In this document: positions 35,444 through 44,448 of the stretch, in pieces
Numbering within the stretch: the first letter of the stretch is position 1
Layout: each line of letters opens with the position of its first letter
DNA from: Cyclobacteriaceae bacterium
GTDB taxonomy: Bacteria > Bacteroidota > Bacteroidia > Cytophagales > Cyclobacteriaceae
NCBI GenBank assembly: GCA_030584025.1
Contig: CP129487.1
Span: forward strand, 1,240,001 to 1,304,000
Length of the DNA: 64,000 bases
Direction: 5' to 3'
Notes under the pieces: model-generated
Told to the model about the DNA's origin: nothing
Databases searched by the model: none
Seen by the model: only the letters and a program-made list of their open reading frames with translations
Position numbers and translations under genes: made by a program

Positions 35444-37069
35444 ATGGAACTTTTTACAACAATCGACTGGGTAGTAATTATTCTGTACTTCCTGGCTATT
35501 GCAGGCATTGCGGCCTGGACGATGAAAAGCAAGAAGGACACTGCGCAGGAATATTTTCTGGCTGGCCGAAACGTAGGTTGGTTTGTGGTGGGTGCCTCTA
35601 TATTGGCTTCCAATGTGGGCAGCGAACACGTGGTTGGCCTATCCGGAACAGCGGCTGAGAGTGGATTGGTAATGGGACACTATGAGCTTCACTCATGGAT
35701 TGTGTTGCTGCTCGGCTGGGTGTTTATTCCATTCTACATCCGCAGCGGTGTGTTTACCATGCCCGAGTTTCTGGAACGCAGGTATAACTCTTCGGCCCGT
35801 TGGTTCTTGTCGGTTGTGTCGTTGCTCAGCTATGTGCTCACCAAAGTTTCAGTAACTGTGTATGCGGGGGCCATTGTAATTGCAACCTTCATGGGTTTCG
35901 ATTTCTGGACCAGCGCGTTGGTGTTGGTAATTCTTACGGGTATTTATACGGTGTTGGGCGGTATGCGTGCAGTAGTGTACACCGAAGCCCTTCAAGCTGT
36001 ATTGTTGATTATCGGTTCACTGATTTTAACACTCATCGGGCTTAATGAACTGGGTGGATGGGATGCGATGATTGCTTCAGCGCCCAAGGAAAAGCTCAAC
36101 ATGTTTCCGCCCTTGAGTCACCCTGATTTTCCGTGGGCCGGTATTTTGTTTGCCTCACCCATTGTGGGCGTGTGGTATTGGTGTACCGATCAATACATTG
36201 TGCAGCGTTGTCTTACGGCCAAGAATGAAACTGAAGCCAGACGTGGAACCATTTTCGCAGCGTACCTGAAATTGTTTCCGTTCTTCATCTTCCTCATTCC
36301 CGGACTGATTGCAACGGCTTTGGCAGCTCAAGGTAAAATTGAACTCACCAGTGCCGACAGCGCTTTCCCTACTTTGGTGAAGACATTGTTGCCTACTGGA
36401 TTAAAGGGACTGATTGCGGGCGGATTGCTGGCCGCATTGATGAGTTCGCTGGCTTCTGTGTTTAACTCCTGCTCCACATTGTTCACCATGGACATCTACA
36501 AGAAAATAAAGCCGGAAACATCTGAGAAAAACCTGGTAACTGTAGGTCGTATTGCAACGGGTGTTGTGGTGGTGTTGGGTATTCTGTGGATACCGGTAAT
36601 GAGTGGAATATCCGGTGTGTTGTATCAATATTTACAAAGTGTGCAGTCGTACCTGGCGCCACCGATTGCTGCGGTGTTTTTGTTAGGCTTGTTCTACAAA
36701 CGCATTAACGCCAAGGGCGCCATGACGGTATTGGTTGGAGGGGCTATCATTGGTGCACTTCGTATATTCCTGGAGCTTAATAAGAGTTCCTTATCCGGAT
36801 TTTTGTATGAGTTTGCCAACCTGAATTTCCTGTATTTCTGTATTGCATTGTTTGTGTTTTCTGTAGTGGTGTTGGTGGGCGTTAGCTTATTAACCGAGAA
36901 ACCATCTGAAGAGCAAATTAAAGGATTGACGTTTGCAACAACTGTTGCAGAAGATCGTGCGAAAACAAGAGCGAGTTACAATAAAACCGATATTGTACTT
37001 TCGTTAATCGTGGTTGTATTGATCGTCATGATTTTCATGTATTTCTCACTGCTTGGCGTTGGAGGATAA
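35444..37069 (+). CDS. Sodium:solute symporter (SSS family), sugar transporter
   Basis: Inner-membrane Na+-coupled transporter of 541 residues with about 14 hydrophobic helices. Family marks: YFLAGRNVGWFVVGASILAS near residue 40, GGMRAVVYTEALQAVLLIIG, and GLIAGGLLAALMSSLASVFN, a helix-8-type motif of SGLT-like proteins, followed by NSCSTLFTMDIYKK. It is closest in kind to vSGLT-type sugar carriers. Context, between GH3 and GH43, suggests xylose, arabinose or short oligosaccharide uptake. The GH43 begins 4 bases after its stop. Confidence 0.93.
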   Translation: MELFTTIDWVVIILYFLAIAGIAAWTMKSKKDTAQEYFLAGRNVGWFVVGASILASNVGSEHVVGLSGTAAESGLVMGHYELHSWIVLLLGWVFIPFYIRSGVFTMPEFLERRYNSSARWFLSVVSLLSYVLTKVSVTVYAGAIVIATFMGFDFWTSALVLVILTGIYTVLGGMRAVVYTEALQAVLLIIGSLILTLIGLNELGGWDAMIASAPKEKLNMFPPLSHPDFPWAGILFASPIVGVWYWCTDQYIVQRCLTAKNETEARRGTIFAAYLKLFPFFIFLIPGLIATALAAQGKIELTSADSAFPTLVKTLLPTGLKGLIAGGLLAALMSSLASVFNSCSTLFTMDIYKKIKPETSEKNLVTVGRIATGVVVVLGILWIPVMSGISGVLYQYLQSVQSYLAPPIAAVFLLGLFYKRINAKGAMTVLVGGAIIGALRIFLELNKSSLSGFLYEFANLNFLYFCIALFVFSVVVLVGVSLLTEKPSEEQIKGLTFATTVAEDRAKTRASYNKTDIVLSLIVVVLIVMIFMYFSLLGVGG

Positions 37070-37073
37070 TACC

Positions 37074-38735
37074 ATGAAACCGATCGTAGTAGTCATTTTT
37101 CTTTTGCTTACGTTCTCCTGTTCACAAAAGCAGGAACAAACGCAGCAGTATTTTACAAATCCGATTTTATCCGGATTTTATCCAGATCCCAGTATCTGCA
37201 AAGTCGGTGATGACTTTTATATGGTCACATCAACCTTTGCATACTATCCCGGCTTGCCAATTCTACATAGTAAAGACCTGGTGAATTGGGAGACTATTGG
37301 CTTTGCCATGGACAGGCCTGAGCAACTTAACCTGGATGGACACGGTGTTTCGCGCGGGTTGTTTGCACCATCCATTCGTTATCATAATGGCTTGTATTAC
37401 ATCACATGTACACTGATTGACACGGGAGGAAATTTTGTGATCACCGCTACTGATCCGGCCGGTCCGTGGTCTGATCCATACTGGCTCCCGGAAGTGAACG
37501 GTATCGATCCTTCCATGTATTTTGATGAAGACAAAGCGTATATTCTTTACAACAGCATTCCTCCCGATGACAAATCATTATATAGTGGTCATCGTACCAT
37601 ACGGATGTTTGCGTTTGATGTAGATAGTATGCGCGTAACAGGTGATGAAATCTTGTTGGTGAATGGAGGCGTTGATATTTCAAAGAACCCGGTGTGGATT
37701 GAGGCGCCCCACATTTTTAAGAAAGACGGATACTATTACCTGATTTGTGCCGAGGGCGGGACAGCTTACAATCACTCTGAAGTTGTTTTCCGAAGTGAAA
37801 GCGCAACAGGTCCTTATGTGCCTTGGGATAAAAATCCGATTTTAACACAGCGTCATCTTGATCCATCAAGACCAAACCCGATTACCACAACCGGTCATGC
37901 CGATTTTGTTGAACTTGAAAATGGTGAGTGGTGGGCTGTATTTTTAGGTTGCAGGCCGTATGCGGATAAGGATTATTTCAACACCGGACGGGAAACGTTT
38001 CTTGCTCCGGTAAAGTGGATTGACAGATGGCCGGTCATCAACCCGGATTTTGAAGAAGTGCAGTATCGTTATCCTGTACCCGTTTCGGGCACAACGCAAT
38101 CAGCGTCTAACTATTCACGGTTCAATCACCGGTATGAATTTGATGAGGATAAACTCCATTACAATTTTCAATTTTTACGTACCGTGCGCGAAAAGTGGTA
38201 CAGCTTATCTGATCATTCAGGTCATTTGACTTTAGCTGTGCGACCAGAAACCTGTTCGGGTAAAATGAACCCGTCTTTTGTGGCGCATCGTCAACCGCAT
38301 CTTACCGGATCGGCCAGTACATCTATGGCCTTTTCGCCTGCAACGGAAAATGAAATGGCCGGTTTGATGATTTTTCAAAATGAAACGCATTTTTATTTTC
38401 TCGCAAAAACCCTGGTCGAAGGCAAGCCCGCAATAGCCTTGTATCAATCATCTGTTGATGGAGAGGAGATGAAGCTACTGGTCAGTGAGGAAATTGATGG
38501 TGAGGTTGTTCGGTTGAAAATTGAGGCCCGAAGAGACACCTATGCATTTTTCTTTTCTGTTCTTGATGGTGACTGGACACTGCTGAAGGAAAACATTGAC
38601 GCACGTTTTCTCAGTACACGTGAAGCAGGAGGTTTTGTGGGTTGCATGTATGCGATGTACGCAACCTCACTTGGGAGGAAATCCACCAGCATGGTGAATT
38701 TTGATTGGTTTGAAGTGCTGAGTGAAGATCAATAG
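37074..38735 (+). CDS. Lipoprotein GH43 beta-xylosidase/arabinofuranosidase
   Basis: SPII signal (VIFLLLTFSC, from the ATG at 37074). Propeller motifs: NPILSGFYPDPSICKVGDDF with the base Asp in YPDPS, GIDPSMYFDEDKAYI with the middle Asp, and WIEAPHIFKKDGYYY with the acid Glu. From about residue 350 a GH43_C2-type sandwich (RYEFDEDKLHYNFQFLRTVR) follows. 553 residues. It releases xylose or arabinose at the surface or periplasm for the adjacent symporter. Its stop abuts the stop of the convergent kinase gene with no spacer. Confidence 0.93.
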   Translation: MKPIVVVIFLLLTFSCSQKQEQTQQYFTNPILSGFYPDPSICKVGDDFYMVTSTFAYYPGLPILHSKDLVNWETIGFAMDRPEQLNLDGHGVSRGLFAPSIRYHNGLYYITCTLIDTGGNFVITATDPAGPWSDPYWLPEVNGIDPSMYFDEDKAYILYNSIPPDDKSLYSGHRTIRMFAFDVDSMRVTGDEILLVNGGVDISKNPVWIEAPHIFKKDGYYYLICAEGGTAYNHSEVVFRSESATGPYVPWDKNPILTQRHLDPSRPNPITTTGHADFVELENGEWWAVFLGCRPYADKDYFNTGRETFLAPVKWIDRWPVINPDFEEVQYRYPVPVSGTTQSASNYSRFNHRYEFDEDKLHYNFQFLRTVREKWYSLSDHSGHLTLAVRPETCSGKMNPSFVAHRQPHLTGSASTSMAFSPATENEMAGLMIFQNETHFYFLAKTLVEGKPAIALYQSSVDGEEMKLLVSEEIDGEVVRLKIEARRDTYAFFFSVLDGDWTLLKENIDARFLSTREAGGFVGCMYAMYATSLGRKSTSMVNFDWFEVLSEDQ

Positions 38736-40046
38736 TCAGGTAAACCATTCCAATCTTTCCTTGTACTGAGTAGAAAGTTGATGGTGTAATTGTTTGGCCG
38801 ACTCCATTCCGGTTTCGCCAGCAGTCAGGAAGCACACTGTTCCACCATTTCCACCGCCTGTAATCCGTGCTCCGGTTATTCCGGGAAGGGCCATTGCGCG
38901 GTTTACCATGTCATCTGTTCTGCCGGTTCCTAGTCCGCAAGCCGAATAACTTTTATGTGATGCCAGCATCAACGCGCCCATTTCCCTGATGATTTCTTCT
39001 TGTTCAACATGCCTGGTTTGCATGCTGAGGTTTATTAAATACTCCCGGAAACGATGTACGTTTTTATTTTCATAGATGGGGTGGGCCGTACAGATCTTAA
39101 CAGCGTACGTTTTGTTTTCTGCTATCGAAGTGATTGGATCGATGGTATCACCATAGTGTTCAATAAAATCTTTTCCTGTGATTTTTTCGGGTAGAAGATT
39201 TTTAAACCGATGGTCAAAATCATCCGCGGTCACGTTGCTGAGATAACCCTGAAAGGGGAGAGATGAAAAATCTTGATTGACTTTAGCACGCAATAAATCT
39301 TTCTTATCAATGCCAAGCGATCGGGCGATAATGGTGTATCCCATAAAAGCTGCGCAACGCACATCGCCATATGAAGCACCTGAAACCTGATGGCGAATCC
39401 CACTGTCAATGCCAACAAAGGCAATTTGTTTTGGTATTGGGATAGGTTCAAGTATGCGATCGGGTTGACAAATGATCGGAAGCAACGCTTCGGGATTGCC
39501 CAGGTAACTGGCGAGTTGATCCATCAACCCGCATGGTGCTCCGGCAATGTGGTTTTCAACCTGCTGCGCATATCGGGCCAGCTCGGTTCCGGAGAATGAA
39601 AGGGTAAAAGCTTTTTCCAGTACTTTCATGGTGGCGACTTCTACGGAGGCAGAAGAGGCAACACCTTTTCCGTGTGGTACGGTTGAATGAAATGTAAAGT
39701 CGGCACCTTTGAAATCAATGCTTTTTTCTTTCATTAAAATCAACGCACAGCCGAGGATATAGGCAGCCCATGATGTTTCTGTGTTTTTCCGAAACGCCTG
39801 TTGTGCATATCGGTAATCGACTTGTTCCTGGTTGAGGTATCTCCGGAAGTCATCCTTAAAAGTCAACACTTCACCATTTGATAGATAGCTGGTAATGTTA
39901 CACTGATAATCATTTCGCAAGATGATTTCAACAGATGTTTGTTGGTTGATGGCTTTTTGCAAGACAAGCGAACCTGAGTAGTCAGCAATGCCGCCCATAA
40001 CATCCAGTCGGCCGGGAGCGGAAGCAGTAAAGGTGGATGTGCTCAT
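38736..40046 (-). CDS. GHMP sugar kinase resembling plant L-arabinokinase
   Basis: Predicted sugar 1-kinase of 436 residues. GHMP motifs: APGRLDVMGGIADYSGSLVL near residues 10-29, ATP-binding VPHGKGVASSASVEV (123-137), and GARITGGGNGG near the C-terminus. The motif is not the GEHTDY form of classical galactokinase. From memory, PGRLDVMGGIADYSG, VENHIAGAPCGLMDQ and GIDSGIRHQVSGASY are very like the kinase half of Arabidopsis ARA1. L-arabinose in arabinoxylan fits, giving arabinose 1-phosphate; galactose or a uronic acid are alternatives. It overlaps the IMPase-like gene by four bases and shares the operon with a GalT-like transferase. Confidence 0.85.
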   Translation of the reverse strand: MSTSTFTASAPGRLDVMGGIADYSGSLVLQKAINQQTSVEIILRNDYQCNITSYLSNGEVLTFKDDFRRYLNQEQVDYRYAQQAFRKNTETSWAAYILGCALILMKEKSIDFKGADFTFHSTVPHGKGVASSASVEVATMKVLEKAFTLSFSGTELARYAQQVENHIAGAPCGLMDQLASYLGNPEALLPIICQPDRILEPIPIPKQIAFVGIDSGIRHQVSGASYGDVRCAAFMGYTIIARSLGIDKKDLLRAKVNQDFSSLPFQGYLSNVTADDFDHRFKNLLPEKITGKDFIEHYGDTIDPITSIAENKTYAVKICTAHPIYENKNVHRFREYLINLSMQTRHVEQEEIIREMGALMLASHKSYSACGLGTGRTDDMVNRAMALPGITGARITGGGNGGTVCFLTAGETGMESAKQLHHQLSTQYKERLEWFT

Positions 40047-41053
40047 ATTGTTAGCCGATGCTTTTTTAATAACTTCATTAGCACGGGCTTCACTTCGTGT
40101 TCAATGGCTTTATTGGCATAACCGATCCAGTTGATATCGGCTGTAAGGTTGAGTGGAGCATGTAAAGGATTTCCGGTACCATCCGTTATGATGATGCCCG
40201 CTTCCTGGCCGATGAGGTGAGCACACACATCGTACGGATGACACACATGTCCGCCCTCTATTCCTTCATTTCTAAGTTTGTTGTAGAGCAATCCGCGCAA
40301 GTCTGCTACGAACCGATCATGCCCCATTAGCAATTCATATAGTTGCCCACCACTGGATATGTACTGATCTTCAAACACCAAAGCTTTTCCTGATGGATTG
40401 GAAGGAGCCAAGGTGTGGATAAGTTCATCTTCGATAGCAGCCAGTATTTCGCGACCTGGCGGAAAGAAGCGGGCCAGTTGTGCAAAGCCACCGATAATGG
40501 AGGTGGCGTTAGAGGGTATGATCGTTTTTTCTTGAACTTCACCTGTCAACATATTCTCGCGATATGCGAAGCTTCCTTTTCCTTTTATGGCCCACAATAC
40601 ATCGGCCTGATATTGTCGGGTAGTGGGCAATTCAACCATCACGGCTACTTCAATATCCGAAAAGGCAGTATTGCTTCCTTTATTGGGTGCAGCGCCAGCC
40701 AGGAAAAAGGCCGATCGTTTATCGTACATCAGTCCACGTGTTCCATCAATTGGATCCATCAGAATGCGGAGGTTCGGTTGAACATTCTCTGCTGGCAACA
40801 CAACACCGGTTTCATCCTCACCAATTCCTTCAGCCAACAACACAATACCCCCCAATGCAGTGCTTAGGGGTTCTATAATTTTCAGCACATGTTCTTCAAC
40901 TTCCCGATCGATCATATAAATGGTATCTTCTTTCTTCTCCGCATACACCTGTGATAGTTCGTGTGTAGAGGATACCGAAAGACTATGCCTGATATTTTGT
41001 CGCACGGCTTTTCCCGTTTCGATCAGCATGTTTTTGATTCGCTCGTGATTCAT
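40043..41053 (-). CDS. Inositol-monophosphatase-like sugar phosphatase
   Basis: Metal-dependent phosphatase of 336 residues. The signature DPIDGTRGL supplies the metal-binding aspartates; an upstream Glu lies in LLAEGIGEDE; and the late motif is GHVCHPYDVCAHLIGQEAG. A substrate other than myo-inositol phosphate is likely, since the gene is overlapped by four bases at both ends (kinase downstream, GalT-like upstream). Hydrolysis of a sugar 1-phosphate or a nucleotide-related by-product is a contextual guess. No signal peptide, so cytoplasmic. Confidence 0.87.
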   Translation of the reverse strand: MNHERIKNMLIETGKAVRQNIRHSLSVSSTHELSQVYAEKKEDTIYMIDREVEEHVLKIIEPLSTALGGIVLLAEGIGEDETGVVLPAENVQPNLRILMDPIDGTRGLMYDKRSAFFLAGAAPNKGSNTAFSDIEVAVMVELPTTRQYQADVLWAIKGKGSFAYRENMLTGEVQEKTIIPSNATSIIGGFAQLARFFPPGREILAAIEDELIHTLAPSNPSGKALVFEDQYISSGGQLYELLMGHDRFVADLRGLLYNKLRNEGIEGGHVCHPYDVCAHLIGQEAGIIITDGTGNPLHAPLNLTADINWIGYANKAIEHEVKPVLMKLLKKHRLTI

Positions 41054-42093
41054 TGTTCGAATGGATAGTCTTTTACATTGATTTTTCTGAGTTCGGCTGC
41101 TTTGTCTTCTGGCATGGTGTCGGCCATGAAATTACCACCGCCAATTTCTGGCCCAGCCAGGTATTTAATCAGTCCGGGTTGGCGGTATGGCGGTTGAAGC
41201 CAAAGGTGCATTCTGAAATCGGGGTGTGCATTTCCATCTACTGGCGCTTGCATAATGGACATCACATACGGAAAATCCATATTGAAATTCATATCCATTT
41301 TGCGAACGGTTTCGTGGAATACAGCTGAAAGAGCAATTAACTCTTCCGGAGTTAAGGTGATCAGGCTTTGATGATTTTTCTTGGGGAAGATCAGGGTTTC
41401 GTAAGCATATCGCGCAAAAAATGGAATAAAAGCAATAGCAAAATCATTCTCTGCAATTATGCGTATGCCATCACGCTGTTCTAATGAAATAATTTCTTCA
41501 TAAATATTTTTTTTATGATTTAGCTGATGGGCCTGTGCGATTTGAATTTGTTGCTCAACAAACTTGAATGTAAAATCGGTAGCGTACACCTGACAATGGG
41601 GGTGCGGGTTACTAACCCCAACAGCTTCTCCCTTGTTTTCAAAGAGGTGAACAAATTTGATGGCGGGATTTTTTTCAAACGCTATCATTTCCGCTTGAAA
41701 TACTTCAAATACTTTACTCACTTTTTCCGGTTTCATTTGAGATAGCGTGACGTTATGCCGCGGATCGTAACAGATGACCTTGGCAATGCCAGAGGCCTTT
41801 GCCCGTTTGTATAATGAGGTTGAATCATTACTGTTTACATCAGGTGCCTGCAGACTGACAACCGGGTGGTCATTTTCAAAGGTGAAGATGTTGGTGTATG
41901 CGGGATTAACATCGCCATTAACGCGTTTATTTCCCGGACAGAGGTAGCAGCTGGGGTCATAAGATGGATTTTTTTTGGGTAGAATTTTTTCGGCTCCTTG
42001 CCAGGGCCGGGCATTACGATGTGCCGAATACACAACCCACTCTTCTCTCAATGGATGCCAGCGTTTCTCCCATTTTCCGGTTGTTGTGTTCAT
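41050..42093 (-). CDS. Galactose-1-phosphate uridylyltransferase-like protein
   Basis: HIT-superfamily nucleotidyl transferase of about 347 residues. Zinc-type CYLC (49-52), the catalytic HPHCQ (164-168) with its flanking NPHPHCQVYA, and late HPDFRMHLWLQPP are in place, as in GalT. The ATG at 42093 (MNTTTGKWEKRWHPLREEWV) is preferred; an upstream ATG at 42135 overlaps the permease gene. Paired with a GHMP 1-kinase it may form a Leloir-like route for galactose, or move UMP onto arabinose or another sugar 1-phosphate. galT is not assigned because the sugar is uncertain. Confidence 0.87.
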   Translation of the reverse strand: MNTTTGKWEKRWHPLREEWVVYSAHRNARPWQGAEKILPKKNPSYDPSCYLCPGNKRVNGDVNPAYTNIFTFENDHPVVSLQAPDVNSNDSTSLYKRAKASGIAKVICYDPRHNVTLSQMKPEKVSKVFEVFQAEMIAFEKNPAIKFVHLFENKGEAVGVSNPHPHCQVYATDFTFKFVEQQIQIAQAHQLNHKKNIYEEIISLEQRDGIRIIAENDFAIAFIPFFARYAYETLIFPKKNHQSLITLTPEELIALSAVFHETVRKMDMNFNMDFPYVMSIMQAPVDGNAHPDFRMHLWLQPPYRQPGLIKYLAGPEIGGGNFMADTMPEDKAAELRKINVKDYPFEQ

Positions 42094-42124
42094 TTTATCT
42101 TGTTGATTTTCTAATGGCGAGATT

Positions 42125-43438
42125 TTAGAGAACAAGTTGCAATATTAAGACTCCAATTAATCCCAATACAGACATTAATGATTCCATTACTGTCCAGGAT
42201 AGAAATGTTTCTTTTAGCGAAAGATTGAAGAATTCTTTAAACATCCAGAAACCAGTATCATTGATATGCGAACAAAATACACTGCCGGCACCTACAGCCA
42301 ACACCATCAGTTCAGGTGAAACAGCTCCACCGGTAACCAATGGCGATACGATACCTGCCGCAGTAAGTCCGGCAACAGTGGCTGAGCCGAGTGATACGCG
42401 GAGGAGCGCGGTGATAATCCATGCGAACAGATATGGATTGATATTCCATTGACTGCTGAATGAGGTGATATATTTACCTGTCCCACTATCGATCAATACT
42501 TCTTTCAATACGCCACCCGCGGTAATGATTAATAAAATCATCGCAATGCCGGTCACTCCATTGGTCAGCCAGGTCATTACTTCAGGCATGGCAATGCCTC
42601 TTCTTATTCCGAATACATATACCGCTATCAACACCGAAACCAACAACGCTATGTTTGGGTTACCCAGAAAGTTTACAACGGAATGGAACACTCCTGGTGT
42701 TGTGGAGATTAAATTAATAACAACAGAAAACGTAATCAGCAAAACCGGTAATAGAGCAATTGCAAAGCTTGCAAAAACCGAGGGTGGATTGGTGATTTCT
42801 TCAGGGGACTTATGATTGGTGTTTTCAGTATTTGTTGCCCCGATGTTTTTGAGCAGGCGTCCAAGAAATGGACCCGCAATGATCACCGTAGGGATAACCA
42901 ATACCAATCCATAGAGCAGTGTTAATCCAAGATCGGCACCAAATGCATTCACCAACACAACGGGGCCCGGATGAGGCGGGAGAAAACAATGTGTTGCTGA
43001 GAGCGAAGCAGCAGTTGGTATGGCAATGTATAACAGGGGTAACCCTGTTTTTCGCGCAACGGAAAAAACAAGTGGAACGAGTATGATAAATCCGGCATTA
43101 TAATAGAGTGGGAGTCCAACAAGAAATCCGGTGAGCAAAACAGCCCACTGCACATTACGTTCACCAAAGTTCCGGATCAGGTTGGATGTAATTTGATTGA
43201 TGGCGCCACTCATTTCCAGTATTTTTCCTAACACTGCACCAAGGCAAAGAATCAAAACCAAACCGCTGAGGGTACTGCCCACGCCTTTTTCAATGGAGGC
43301 TGCAAGCGCCATGGGTTCCATGCCCAATAATAAGCCAACAATAATCGCGACAATCAGTAAGGATAAAAACGGACTGATCTTCTTGTACGTCAGGTAAACC
43401 TGCAGGGCAACACCAAAGGCAATGATGAGTAACGGCAT
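42125..43438 (-). CDS. Gluconate permease family (GntP) transporter
   Basis: Inner-membrane proton symporter of 437 residues with about 12 hydrophobic segments. Family features: GLVLILCLGAVLGKILEMSG near the N-terminus, FLPPHPGPVVLVNAFGADLG and SATVAGLTAAGIVSPL, all typical of the GntP/gluconate:H+ group. In this operon it likely imports an aldonate or uronate such as arabinonate, xylonate or a glucuronate derivative for the adjacent dehydratases. Its first base overlaps the last base of the FAH-family gene. Confidence 0.93.
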   Translation of the reverse strand: MPLLIIAFGVALQVYLTYKKISPFLSLLIVAIIVGLLLGMEPMALAASIEKGVGSTLSGLVLILCLGAVLGKILEMSGAINQITSNLIRNFGERNVQWAVLLTGFLVGLPLYYNAGFIILVPLVFSVARKTGLPLLYIAIPTAASLSATHCFLPPHPGPVVLVNAFGADLGLTLLYGLVLVIPTVIIAGPFLGRLLKNIGATNTENTNHKSPEEITNPPSVFASFAIALLPVLLITFSVVINLISTTPGVFHSVVNFLGNPNIALLVSVLIAVYVFGIRRGIAMPEVMTWLTNGVTGIAMILLIITAGGVLKEVLIDSGTGKYITSFSSQWNINPYLFAWIITALLRVSLGSATVAGLTAAGIVSPLVTGGAVSPELMVLAVGAGSVFCSHINDTGFWMFKEFFNLSLKETFLSWTVMESLMSVLGLIGVLILQLVL

Positions 43439-44271
43439 TAGCGAACTGTATTGATAAGCGTTCCGATATTATCGATTTTAATCCGGATTTCATCGCCTGA
43501 TTGCAGCGTAAAATCATTGGGAGGCACAATTCCGGTGCCGGTCATAATCAGGCAGCCATAAGGAAATGAACATTCGCGGAATACAAACGAAGCCAGTTCT
43601 TCCAAGGAGCGTTTCATTTGATTTATGGCTATGGAATCAGCGAAAACGTTAACCTGGTTTCGGAGAATGTTAAGATGGATTGTAGTTGTGGGGTCAATCG
43701 GTTTATCTGTAACATAAATACATGGCCCGATAGCGGCACAACCATCGTATGTTTTAGCTTGTGGAAGATACAGTGGATTTTCACCTTCAATGCTGCGACT
43801 GCTCATGTCGTTGCCGATGGTATATCCGATTATCTTTCCGGATGACGCAACCATTAGCGTAAGTTCTGGTTCTGGAACATCCCAGGTAGAGTCTTTTCTG
43901 ATTCTTACGTGGTCGTGATGGCCCACCACCCGGTGTGCGGTTGACTTGAAAAACACTTCAGGACGTTCAGCTTCATACACCCGCGCATAGAAATCGCCAC
44001 CACCGGTGGTTTTTGATTCTTCCTGCCGTCCCACTTTGCTGCGCAGGTACGTTACACCACAGGCCCAAAGTTCTTGTTGGTCGATGGGAGGAAGAATCGA
44101 ATTTTCTATAAAATCTTTAGCCTGTGAATGTGATAACGAAGCTGAGGTAAGTTGTTTGAGTTTTGCATACAGGTTATCATCATTGATAAACGTGTTCCAA
44201 TCTTCCTGATGGAGAAAAAAAATATTATCTTTTTCGATGAGTATTCCGGATGATGTGTGATAGACTCTCAT
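43438..44271 (-). CDS. FAH-family dehydratase, probable 2-keto-3-deoxy-pentonate dehydratase
   Basis: Fumarylacetoacetate-hydrolase fold enzyme of 277 residues from the ATG at 44271. Metal-site pieces are ELWACGVTYLRSK, FFKSTAHRVVG, STWDVPEPELTLM (E134, E136) and IGYTIGNDMSSRSIEGENPL. This pattern, especially SSRSIEGENPLYLPQAK, is like the KdaD/XylX type that turns 2-keto-3-deoxy-arabinonate or -xylonate into 2-ketoglutarate semialdehyde. The neighbouring IlvD/EDD dehydratase would make its substrate. Another FAH-family activity cannot be excluded. Confidence 0.83.
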   Translation of the reverse strand: MRVYHTSSGILIEKDNIFFLHQEDWNTFINDDNLYAKLKQLTSASLSHSQAKDFIENSILPPIDQQELWACGVTYLRSKVGRQEESKTTGGGDFYARVYEAERPEVFFKSTAHRVVGHHDHVRIRKDSTWDVPEPELTLMVASSGKIIGYTIGNDMSSRSIEGENPLYLPQAKTYDGCAAIGPCIYVTDKPIDPTTTIHLNILRNQVNVFADSIAINQMKRSLEELASFVFRECSFPYGCLIMTGTGIVPPNDFTLQSGDEIRIKIDNIGTLINTVR

Positions 44272-44295
44272 ATTTCCGCTAACTACTAATTGGCT

Positions 44296-44396
44296 AAACC
44301 ACAAAGAGACACAAAGAGTGCACAAAGATCACGAAGGGTGATGATATGATAATTCATTGTGAACTTTGTGTAATAGCTTCGTGCGCTTTGTGGTTT
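44296..44396. repeat. Dispersed inverted repeat, CACAAAG family, copy 5
   Basis: AAACCACAAAGAGACACAAA and CACAAAGATCACGAAG face GAACTTTGTGTAATAGCTTC and GCGCTTTGTGGTTT. It lies in the 177-base gap between the FAH-family gene and the IlvD/EDD dehydratase, inside the presumed operon. The remaining bases hold no gene. Confidence 0.82.
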
Positions 44397-44448
44397 GGAT
44401 TTATTGTTTGATTTAAGGTTAAATTTAAAACCATGCGATAGACAAACT

